Of a stretch of 64,000 nucleotides of DNA, positions 47,380 to 59,300 are shown in pieces (the first letter of the stretch is position 1; every line of letters starts with the position of its first letter). Made by a program: the position numbers and the translations under genes. Below the pieces are notes generated by a model. That model was given only the letters and a program-made list of their open reading frames with translations, made no database searches and was not told the DNA's origin. Source of the DNA: Lateolabrax maculatus (taxonomy: Eukaryota; Chordata; Actinopteri; Acropomatiformes; Lateolabracidae); NCBI GenBank assembly GCA_031216445.1, contig CM062206.1, positions 6,146,001 to 6,210,000 on the forward strand, read 5' to 3'.

Positions 47380-50300
47380 ATGCCTGCACACGTTTTCCAC
47401 CCGTCTGGAGTGTGTGAGCATGCGTGTTTGTCTTTGTCATCTCTGTGTGTTTGTGTGTGCACTTTAAGAGACACATATTATTGCGGTGTTTCAGCTCCGG
47501 GAACAGATGTTGGGGTATTGTAAATACAGGTGCAAAGACTGTTCCGGAAGCCCGGGCGAGTAATGAAAACGTTCCTGCGGTTTTGTAATGGTGTAATGCC
47601 CAAAGTATTTCACAATTCATCTGAGGACAGAGACACTGGGGAGCTGCGGCTTGAGCTCGAAGGTGTTTGATGCAGCGCTGCACAGTGCGGCCTAACGCTG
47701 CACACAGTCCTGATTCTTCCCCGTTGAAATGTGGAATGTGTTGAAGTGCAGATGGACTTCTTTTGACACACCTTCCTGGACTCAGTGGGTGATGATCTGC
47801 TGTCTCTGACAATGGAGCTCTGTGAGGTTTCCCTTTTGAAGTCGTCTACTGGAACTTACCCTCCGTACACTTCCTATCTCCTTTTTTTTTTTTCTTCTCT
47901 CTTTCTCCCTGGAAGTTGAGTTTCACGTCTCAGACGTCGAGGTTCTCCCAGTTGCATGAATGAAACACACTTTTTTCAGTTAACCAACATGATACAGCTG
48001 CACAGATCACACAATACATTGCAGTGTCTTATAGTGTTTTGTATATCCAGGGAAAGATGTGCCATAGTGTGGATTATAGCCTGACCAATACTGGATTTCT
48101 GACGCCGATATCCCTGTTTGAGATTTTAATGAATTTGATCATTATGTATGGGCTAATATTTGTTTTTTCAACATAAACACATAATCAACAAATATATCTG
48201 ACCTTTTTTACCCCAATGTGGCTGCTCTCGCACACTTTGCTGGTGCATGCTGACATATCATGCACTTTTGTTTCCCCCCCTTTTCTCTCTCAGAAAAGTT
48301 CAGCTGGTTGTTTTTGACAGTTGGAGTACGTGAAGAAAAGGTGTGAATCATCTGAAATGCAGATCCTAAACCAGTTCCCCAATGCGCATACATCCGGATG
48401 GGTTAGACAAGTGTATTGATAAATATCAATGACTCAATACTTACTGGGGCAGGTACTTATATTGTCCTTGTGTGCAGAACTATAACTGTACTCACGAACA
48501 GACAGCTCCCATTCATTACCATTCAAGTTGATTTATGGATCATTTTATGCTCGTTGAAACTTAATCTTAATCTTGGCTGCATCAAAGCCTGTAAGAATAT
48601 GAGGATTCATGTCTTGTCTTGATGGTACTTATGGTGTCATCACATGTTGAAGTTCTCCAGAGTATAATCTTTTTTTTATACGGGGGGTTTGATTCTATAG
48701 TAGATGGGGCCAATTTGGTGCGGGGGTCAGTGGAGGTGACCTCTGAAGAGAAGGCCTGGATTTGGTGGAAGGTCTATATTGAACCACATAATTGAGACCA
48801 TCCCAGCTGAGAAAAAACACAAATAACCGTTCTCGTCTCTTCTCCCTGGCCAGCTTTAATTCTGTGAAATGAGTTCCTCCCTCTCTATAATACCTAGTTT
48901 GGGCCCCGGTGTGATGTTTTGCAAATGTGCATTCTTGTACATTTAGGGGGCCCCCTTTTCTCTCAATTCCCACTAGATCTCTGGCGAATTCGAAGCATTC
49001 TGAGAAGCAGGAGTGCAAAAAAAGGAGAAGAAAATGAGTCCACATAAGGTTCAGATTAAATTGTGTTGTGTTGCCTCTTTTTTTCCTCCCTTCCCATCGG
49101 ATGTTTTCATAACTAAACCAAATGTGTGCTTGGAGTCAGCCAAGAGCATTCAGGAGAGAGAGAATCCCTAAAGCAAAATGTTAAAGTCACATCGTTGAAT
49201 CAAGTTTCCGCTGCCCTCCGGGTGTCCAGGCTGGACTCAGAGCTCTGCGGCTTATGAACCCCATTTCCCCTCTAGTCGGGCTGTTTCTCTGCGAGGCTTT
49301 TCATTACTGCTGGCAAAGTGCTAGATTCACTCTAGACAGTTTCAGATGATTCTTGCTGAAACATTTATTAAACATTTGTCAGCTGCATTTTTCCATCCCC
49401 AGGGCTTGTATGCAGCCGTACTATTAACTAGACCCTTTAAACTAGCTGTCAGTCTATGCTTACTGCTATAAATAAGCATCTAACTTTATGGGATGGATTT
49501 AGGATTGAAAACTAGAAATACAACTTTTGCAGAAGTCTGCGAGACCTCCAAATTTGTTATGGAAAAAAGCCAAAAAAGCAAAGTTTTTACTCTAACAAAG
49601 CATCATATCTCAACTATACAGAAGATCCATCAATGCTAAACCTTTTTCTTATTGAGTTGCGTGTGTTTTTGAAGTTTTTATAGATTTTTGCCTTTTTTCT
49701 TCTTACAAAATTTGGGATTTCCACTTTGACTTTCATAAACACTTACAAACTATTTGACTAAAAGGATCTTAAGCATGTGCTGTATCTTTTAGAACACGAT
49801 CAGAGCACAGCCATTTTGCAGGTTTTCTCTACTGTTCCATCATCCTCTCAGCATCGAAGGAGGCTGAGGCCCTCCACCTTCGCAGGGCAGGCAGCTGATG
49901 GTTTGGGGTTAGTGCATATGGTGTGTTGTGGCTGGTGCTCCTCATCTCCCTCCCCGCCCCAGCTTCCTTCCACATCCTGTCCTGTCTTGCCTTGTCCCTT
50001 CCACTCGGACCAGATGTTTTTGTGCAGTTTAAGCAGCACCGGTCTGAAGCATTAACGCAGATGAAAAGCTGAAGCGGCAGCCAGGTGGAATGATGGGATG
50101 TTTAGACCTCTGGGGATCCCGAGTGAGAAGGAGGGTGGGTGGACGGAGGATAAAGACTGAAAGAGCGAGAGAAAGACATCATCCACCAGGGAGCCGGGAC
50201 TGGGGAACACATTGACCTCAGCTTGGCGTGCTCACGGACGACAAACCTACTTGCATTGTGTTTCTCCTTCTCCTCGTCTTCTCTTCCTCTCCGTCTGACT

Positions 50301-53300
50301 GTCTGTCTGTCTGTCTGTCTGTGTCTCTGTCTGTGTGTCTGTCTGTCTGTCCGTCCCTCGCATAGTCAGAAGGGTCCTGGAAAATATAAACAGGATGCAG
50401 TCATGTCTGATCGTAAATCCCCTCTCATCTGCTCCCTGGCCCCCAGCCCTGGACCACGTCCGTTCCCCTCCAGCCCTCGCCACCCCATCCCCCCCCCTTG
50501 GCTCAGAAGAGGAAGCCAAGAGTTTCTGTGTGTGCGTCTGTGTGATGTGTGCACATGTGTATCGGGAATGCTTGTGTGTCTAATATAGCCTACCGTTACC
50601 CAACCCCAGGGTTGGAATCGTGGTTGTGGGCATGTTTTGTAACTACTAATCATTGTCCACATTTAGCGTGTAATTCACCCAGAAGACCTGTTCTCCCACC
50701 TGTAGGGGTTAAATCTGCACAGCTGGACGCAAGCTGATGCACACATGCTGTTTTCTGGATTGTCACAGTTCTACTTTTTTTGCATTTCTCTGCCTATTTA
50801 GTAATGATTGCATGCAATATTGCAACCAGACCTACCTGCAGACCCTATTTTTCTGTAATGTGGATTGGAGGAAATGACAAGCAGAAAAAGACCAATAAGA
50901 TTTTGTGCACACTCGGCTGATTCTCTTTGCGAAATTGCGAATGTTTGCGTTCTGTGGCAGACTTTTATCATGACAAGCATATCAAGCTTCTGCTATTATT
51001 TTGGAAACTCTCTTGGGGAGTGCCACAAACTCTCCTCGAACAAAACTTAAATCTGAAATAACATCCCATGCTGACGACAAGCTGCAGCGAAAGCTCCCTA
51101 ATCAATCTTCATTTCCCTGTTTGACAAAAATAACAACTCGAGTGGTTGATGAAACAGAAGTCATATGACAGGAAGGCCATTGATTTAAATCTTCTTACTG
51201 ACTGTGAAATACTGGAAGGAGAAAAGGAAATTCCTGCAGCAATGCTTCCATAGCTCCCTTTGAGCAAGACACTTGACCACAACCACAACCTGCACCCAGA
51301 GCTCCCCTCTCATTGGCCAGCAAAAGTCTTACATTTGCCGGCTCTAGGGCTGTTGTTCGAGCTACAGATTGTACTTCTGCATTTTACATATTTTGCATTC
51401 TGTATGCGAAAATTGCATCATCCAGCGGTCTTTTGCTGGGAAATGAGCTTTGAGCTCTGGTTGCAAAGTACCCCCTCTAATGATATCCTCAGTGTTCCTC
51501 AACATAGAAACACTACAATCTCCAGGATAACTCTGTGGATACTCGTGTTTATTTTCTTTTTCACATTGGTATGGTGGATGGCTCTCACAACAATGTTCAC
51601 ACATTCGGACTAAAAAGCTGGGACAATGATAGCCTGCTATTCATTGTAAATGGTAACTGGTATAGCAGTCCGACACCGCTCCAAAGGCCCAAAAGCTCAA
51701 CTTTATGCAAATATCCTCTGATGCAATGTGAGCAACGACCAGGCGAGAGCCTATCACGCTCATTTTAATGCCCGCAGAGTCGGGTTTAAGTTTTGGTTGT
51801 CTGCAAAAAAGTTAAACCTGGCTCAACTTTTGCCTGACTGCCAGGCAGCATCATTTAGCAAAGCACTGCATTATCCAATCAATTTCCAGAGTTGTAAGAT
51901 CCTTCTCCTCTGCACGGTGCACGCAGCAGAATGGTATACAAGCTTGTACCTTGGAGTTTTTTTTAATCAAAGAACCGCATATCCTGACACATCTGCATCT
52001 TTTGTGCAGACGACTCAACCCGGGGAAATTTGTGTCCTTCAAAGCCTTGGAAATGCCCCAACTGCCAGTCACATTTCATTATTTATGCAGAACATGAATA
52101 GGACTTTTATTACTTTAACCGTATGCATGTCTAATAACTCTTCCTGTGAATAAATGTTTTTTGTGACTTCTGCTTTGGAAGTATGCGTTGTACTGTACGT
52201 CTGTTCTCACTCATCACTGAGCTGCCTGTGCCCAGATTTTTCTCTTTCACATCAATCTGGCATGATCTCTTTTGCAAGGGCGAAACAAAGGCTCATTCTT
52301 GATATTGACGCATCAGTGTTTGTTTTGCTGTCTTCTTTTTGTTCAGATGCTGAAGTATCTGGAACTGAGGGTATTCAAACTTTAAGCACTTAAATTACAC
52401 TTCCCTTCCCTTCGGCCTACTCTCTTTTCTCCCCAATAATGCAGGTCCAATTATTTTCGCGGTCAAAAGGGGAATTAGTGTTCATTTTGAGATTTGCATT
52501 TGCTAGGCGTGTATCGTCCCAGCGTGTACTAACAAAAAAGTTAGATTGGGTGCATGTGGGTTTGGAATGAAAACCCTTAAGCCACATTGACACTAGCATC
52601 ACTTCTTTAGGCAAACAAACACCAGTTTTATATCCTTTTTATGCCTCAAATCACACTTTTTTATTTTTTAAATGATTCACCTTTTCTGTTGTTGTAATAT
52701 ATGGTATTGAATACCTTTTTTAAAACACAACTGAAACTTGTTTTTCATAAACTTGGTTAAGTCTGATGACTTATCGCTTTAAGCCACGGCATTGTTATCT
52801 TGGTTTGTCAAAGTTCAGCTAAATTTTGTAACTTTTGCTCAAGCCTGTGTCGAGTCTGACGGTTTATTGATACATTTTTTCTTCTTTGTACGGCTTGATG
52901 AGATGAAGAGATTTAAAATGTGTGAACCCTCTTTTTACAGGTTTGCGTGCTCTGAAGCAAGCACTGAGAAGTTCCCACCAACTATCAGACCAGCAGCTGA
53001 CGGGTGCGGTGACTGTTACTCTGCAGGATCTCCAGTGGGCCATGTCTGTTGTCAAGCCAAGCGCCATGAGGGAGGTCGCCATCGACGTCCCCAAGGTACA
53101 GTAACCTCGCTCAATTACCTCTCCCTATCTCTGTCTCCCTTATTCGCTCGTAATCTCACTTTCTCTTTCTGTTTTTAGAATATTTGTAAAGCCAACTACA
53201 TAGCTTTGTTTTTAAACTCAACAAACATTATAAGACTTTGTCTTTCCTTCGTCCCGATATTGATACTAAGGAAACTCGGTGCTTCCTTATTGCCTGAAGA

Positions 53301-56300
53301 CTAAAAAATATAAACAGATTAAACAAAGCAAGTGTAAACCTGTGGGTCTTGAGCTGCTTTTAAAAGGTGTACACAGATCTTAAGTCCAAAAGAAGTGAGA
53401 TCCTAGGTTTAAGAGCCACTACCACAAAGTTTTAGTCTTAACTTTTTAGCCTGGAGCAAGTTACAATGAGCTGCGATCAGAAAGCCTCTGAGATCTGCTG
53501 GTGATAGAAGGCTACAGTAGCTTACAAATGTCAGAATTTAATTTAATGAGACTACCCGGGGAAAATAATGCAAATAAAAATAATTAGGAGGCACATGGAT
53601 GCAGAGACCCTCCCTACACATGCCTGACTAGTTTATGGCATCATCCCTAATGACACAATCCTTACTGGATCCTTTGTTTGTAATCAACATTAGTTGTGTC
53701 TCCGTTGCATTTAACCTCGCAGTGGCCCCGCGAGGAAGCGGACTGGTTTACATCCCACAGTCTTTGCTTCATCTTAAGTACAAAACAAATTTATAACCCA
53801 AACAGCGTCGCCACTTATTGCCACAAGAAAAACTAAAAGCTCATCAACAGCAGCCATGCCTCCCCTTTCCCTCTAATGCACATTCAGAAAATCCCTTAAC
53901 TACTCTTTGGACCACTGACCACTGAATCACCAGCACTTAAAAGATGGGGTCAGGCTGAGGAAGAGTGGAAATGACCCTGTGGCCATTTTACCCTCCACTG
54001 CAATGAAGATGAATCACTTTGCTCTCAGCGGACGGAGGGAGGGAGGGAGGGAGAGCGAGCGAGCGAGGGGAGGGAGGGATGAGAGGACAGTGGTGAGACT
54101 CCAGGATGTTTTGGAGTTTGCATGTGCAAGACATAACGGACAGGAAGAGGGCTAACATCATCCTCCACCGGTAATTGAAAGCAGATCGGGTCGCTGACGG
54201 TTCCTGCCAGCAACCAAAAAAAAAAAGAGAAAGAGAAGAGAAGAAGAAGAAACGTCCTTCCTCCCTTCACCCCCACCCGCCTCTTCTTCTCTCTGCAACA
54301 CTCTGCACTGAGCTCACCCAGAGACGTTCAGTCCTTGCGGCCGGTTCCTGGAAACAAGAGAGGAGTGAGTTTGGGTTTGGAATTTTTTTTTTTTTCTATC
54401 CCCCTAGCGCGGCTCAGCTGAAAGGCCAGCCGCAGAGCCCCGGACTTGATTATATCCACATGAGTGCAAACATTTGTTTCTAATCCATTTTATATAAGAA
54501 ACTTCCAGTGGTGCCGGATGAATACACGCCTCGAGTTCCTCGGAAACCTTCTCAGATCATGTATCTAGAGATTTGAGTTGTACAGATTATGCCTCTTGAT
54601 TTATGTTATATTTATATGTAAATAAATTGAAAGTTCATTCTTAATCCTTTGCTTGTTTTGTGACAAGACATTCTTCCTCTTTTTGACATCTTTCTTGTTT
54701 ACCCAGCATTGTTTTTTTTAACAATCATCATCCACTTAGCAGTCTGGCTTTAATATTTTCATTTGGCAGCTGTATAACAAGCCCATTTATTCCTCCTTTT
54801 AAACTTACTCCTTGTCTCCCTTGAGTTTTTTTGTCTGAGAAGTCCCCCACACCCTCCTTTCAACCCCATCAAAGGGCCAGAGCCTGAGAGGCCCCTTGTA
54901 AAGTTCAGAAAACAACAGTAAAAGATAATAACTGGGTCTCGTACAAAAAGGAAGGGAGGAAAGAAGGGGGAAAAACGCAGCACAGCAAGGTGTGAGTCAA
55001 AACATTGCCTTCTAATTCCACAGGCGCTTCATTCGTGACAAATAGCACCTTGCAATTAATGTTACTTTATATTGTTATTTCTTACAATGACTCCATTAAG
55101 TCTGCAGAGTTAACCAAAAATATGCAACAAAAGGGGGAAGATGTGACTTTACAGGGTTGGGTTGCACATCTGCTTCCTCGGTGGAAATAGGCGAGTAATT
55201 GATTTGTGTTCAAATTATTGGCAGGTCTGAGGATGCTGTTGGTAAACTCAGATGCTAGATGCCTTTACAGTGCATGTGTGAGTTCATGTTCTGGACAAAT
55301 AATATTCCCAATTTTTTAAGACTCTCACCATATCAACTTAAACATTCATTGGGTGGAGTCGTTCTCAGGTGATCTAATTGCTTGATTGAGAGAGGGTGTG
55401 GCTTGAGTGGGCCAAAAGGAGAAAAGCTGCAAGTTAACTTCACAAAAGCTACAAAGAATTAAGCGTTAAGCCTCCTGGAACCGTTTAGCCTGTAGTGCTA
55501 CCATTTTCATGAACTGCAACCTTCCTGGAGTCTGCAGAAGGTGCAGCGTGCTCAGAAGCGTTGCCCAGGTAAGGAAGGCTTGCACTGAATAAGGGACACA
55601 AGCTGAAGCGTCAGGAATGGACCAAAGAGAACTTGAAGACTGACTTTCCAAAGGTTTTATGGATCAACAAGATGAGGGAGACACTTGATGGAGCAGGTGG
55701 GTGGGCCCGTGGCTGGATCACTCAAGACCATAGGCCACCAGTTCAGCAAGGTGGGGGAGGAGTAATGGTGTGGGCTGGCATTATCAAACAATGAACGGGT
55801 TGGACCATTTCGAGTTACAGATGGCCTGAAAATGTACTCACAGAATTACTGCCATTTTATGGAAGACACCTTCTTAAAGCAATGATACAGGAGGAAGTCT
55901 GCAGGCTTCAAGGGGACCATGATATTTATGCAGGACAATGCTCCATCACATCCACCCAAGTACTCCGCTGCTTGGCCGGCCAGCAAAGGCTTTAAAGATG
56001 GCTGAATGATGGCTTGGCCCCCTTGGCTCCCCCTGACATAAAACCCATTGACCCACTGAAAACTTGTTGGCCCTCCTCAAGTGTGAGATGTACTGTCAGG
56101 CAAAGCAGAACCCATCTTGAACGACATCTGGGAGGCTGTAGAGACTAACTGCTTCAGCTGAAACAGGTTGTGGAGAAATAAAGAAACTGACAGATTCAAT
56201 GGATGCAAGTCATTGAGAAGAAGGGTGGCTGTGTTAGCATATTTTTTATTTATTAAGCAACTGATTAATTAACCATTTATCATGTTTATTCATATTATTT

Positions 56301-59300
56301 TTGACATGCTTGTTTATTATAATTTCGAAATATTAGTTGAGAGAAAATGATTTGTTATCTAGTTGCCTAATAATTGTTTTTTTACCTTTTCTCTTAGGAG
56401 TTGATATATTTTCCATTTGAAAAGGAAAGCTTCTTTGTGTCTCACTCTTGCTCACCTGTTTCTTCCATTTCTCTCTCTATAAGCCTGTTTTACTGTTGCT
56501 TTTATCTCACTGCACTTTTTATTTCATTTCATTCCTCTCTGGGCCTTCAAATGAGCGTTCTGGTTTGCTCGCCCGCTTCCGGCCTATCTCCTCATCTCTG
56601 CAACACTCCTCTCTCTCTTTCTCCCTTCCTCCCCTCCCCTCCCCTCCATCCGTCCTTTCCCTTCTCTCGCTCGGCGCTGTCCATAAATTGTTCGGTATTT
56701 ACAGTATGTGGCCAGACGCCAGGTTTCCATTAGGTGCTTCGTTCCCCGGAGACGGCGCCGGTGGCCTGGGATGTGTTACCTCTGGATGGAGAGCAGGAGG
56801 AGGGTGAGGGGAGGGGGGATGAGCATGAGAGGGAGAGAGAAAGATGTAAAAAGGAGGGAAAGGGAGGATGGTAAGCAGAAGCATTTAAGGAAGAGAATGA
56901 GAGATGACTTGATAGTGAGGGTCAAGGGAAAGAGAAATAAATAAATAAAGGAGTGCAGTAGAGATAAGAAAGATAACAGAAAGAGGAGAGGAAGGTAGAT
57001 GAACAACTCCATTTACATGCATGTACTGTAACCTGGTGACTGGCTTTCTGCAGTTATCTGATTAGTGCTGCAACTAAGGATTAGAGCAATGCCCGTCAAC
57101 CAGAGCCTGAGATGAGATTGTCAATTGTTTTTTGTTTTTTTACACTCAAAACTAAAAGATTCAGTTTACATTCATAGATAATAGAGAAAACTTTCAAATA
57201 TTCATATTTGACAAGCTGGAACAAAAAAGTTATGATTAAATTTCAACAAAGAAACATTATTGATTGTTCTATGATAAAATGTATTGATTATTTGGAATAC
57301 ATTTTCTGTCGGTTGACTAATTGATTACTCAAATCATTTCAGTACCTAAACGTGATTTTTTTTTTTTTTTTTTTTTAAATGTGTAAAAGAAACTTGGTTT
57401 CAGGGATCAGGGAAGGAATGATGGAAACCTGATTTCCTCAGCTGAATTTCTTGGCCATGTGCACATATAATCCAGTTTGTAATGGGCAGTGCATCCTTGT
57501 ATAAAAAGGATTTCGTTCAAAATTCAACTAACTTGGAAGTTAACACAAAGTAGCCACTGTAAATCTAAATAAGTTTCCACCACCGATCCGTCCCCTGTAC
57601 ACTTCCAAAGAGCTGCTTCAGCAATTACAGAAATTTGTGTATGATATCCTGACTTTAGTCCTATGAGAGTGCTTTAAAAGTTCTGGATCCTACAATACCC
57701 ATAATGCAACTCAATAGCATCTTTTCTTAAACCTTTCTGACTAAAAATTGAAGTCTCAAGCCCAACAAGAGATGACATCATCAGGGTTATTTTCTCAGAC
57801 CTTAGAAAGCTCGCTCCAGGACTACAGAAGATATTATACAGCTTTATTTTGTTCAAAATAAGGTCAATCATAGGGAAGACGTCTGATTACTGCTGTACTG
57901 CATCTATATGCAGATCTAACTGTAACCAGGCTATAACAGTACATGTAAACACATTGTGCGACTTCCTGCATAACCTGATTTCTTCTGTGTATGTAAATGT
58001 GCTCAGAGAGAGTGGGAAGAAAGAAAAGGAGTGCATGAGATAAGACAGATAAGAAACAGAAAGAGAAGGTATGATGGTAGGTAGAGGAGAGAGAGAGAGA
58101 AATATGGGGGAGATGTAGGGGAGGGAACAGAGCTGAAAAAGTGAGGAAGGGAGGGAATAATGGATGGGTAATGAAGAAAGACAGGAAGGATGAGAGAGGT
58201 CTGAGAGGGTTTTGGATGAGGGCTTCACTTCTTATCTACTTTATCTCCTCCGGTTGTTCACTGCCGGACTCTCTCCCTCTCCCTTCCTCCCTCCTTCCAT
58301 CTGTCAGACAGACAGCTGCTGGCTGACTCCCTCTGTTGTTGTTCACTCCGTCCAGAGTCTCCCTGATTCAACCCGAGAGCCCTGTGTTCCTCCATCGCCT
58401 TCCAAATATGCTTTTATATATTTCACTTCCCTCATCTCCCCCCCACCCCGCTGACCCCGTCATCTGCCTGGAAGAACTTGCAGTTCTCTGCAATTTACTC
58501 GGGCGGTCAGGAAGTTAAAAAGGTCCTCCGTGTGGGTTACATGAGAACATCAGTGACATCAGCGCGCAATCAGAGTTTGTTTGGTCTGTTGCATTTATTG
58601 TTGGCGATGTGTTTGTATTTGAGCTGCCACAGATTAGAACTGTATGATGCTTCAGAAGAGCCGGAATGAGTTGGAGCAGTGTATTAGGCCGACGTTGATC
58701 ATTTATTAGTATTTGGCCACTCATTGTTGTCCAACTCCAGCGTAATACATATGATGCATCTTGTTTGATTGCATGTTATTATGTGATTGATTAATACCAC
58801 TGAACCTGACACAGTTTAATTCAGCATTTTGATTGGATTCCAGACAGTTTGTACTCTTCTTCTTCCACGTCTAGTAATACTACGCCTTGTTCTAGGACTA
58901 CTTCTTCTTGTATTACTACATCCTCTTCTACTTTTTGTCTTTTACTTCTAAATGTTCTACTACAGATCTTGTTTTTGCTACATATTTTTTCTTCTGCTAA
59001 CCCTGCATTTTGTAGCTTGCCACAGCACTGCAATGTAAATGTAAATATAAAAACTATTCTGTCCTTCACAAAATTTGACCTTTTTTTTTTTTTTTTTTTT
59101 TTTAACCTTGGCTTCTCCCTCCAGGTCCGCTGGTCAGATGTAGGCGGGATGGAGGAGGTGAAACTGAAACTGAAGCAGGCCGTGGAGTGGCCTCTGAGGC
59201 ACCCTGAGGCCTTCACCCGCATGGGGATCCAGCCACCTAAAGGAGTCTTGCTCTATGGGCCCCCAGGCTGCTCTAAGACCATGATAGCCAAGGCCCTGGC

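Larger units (their letters stand above)
41541..52940 (+). other. afg2a: afg2a intron 10 (11.4 kb)
   Basis: The largest intron, between the D1 lid and the interdomain exon. No exon of another gene was recognised. It has a repeat copy at 43260-43490, CA/TG microsatellites (43622-43651, 47292-47312, 47328-47380), a (CTGT)n tract (50296-50354) and long low-repeat stretches, notably 48.9-50.2 and 51.0-52.6 kb, that may be conserved non-coding DNA. In vertebrates SPATA5 neighbours SPRY1, and its introns are a plausible home for developmental enhancers. Confidence 0.5.
53096..59124 (+). other. afg2a: afg2a intron 11 (6 kb)
   Basis: This intron contains a (GGGA)n/(GAGC)n tract (54031-54079), a dead Tc1-like transposon (about 55290-56380), a pyrimidine-rich stretch at 56560-56700, MITE-like copy E (57061-57350) and poly(T) runs (57356-57376 and 59081-59103). 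The last run forms part of the polypyrimidine tract of the exon 12 acceptor. No other exon was seen. Confidence 0.65.

Noticed and set aside
47258..47812. A 184-codon open frame on the minus strand
   Set aside because: Its second half is a His/Thr repeat made by translating CA microsatellites and the rest matches no family. It lies inside an intron of afg2a.
50296..50354. The regular CTGT array, considered as a CRISPR-like or structured repeat
   Set aside because: It is a simple tetranucleotide microsatellite with no spacers.
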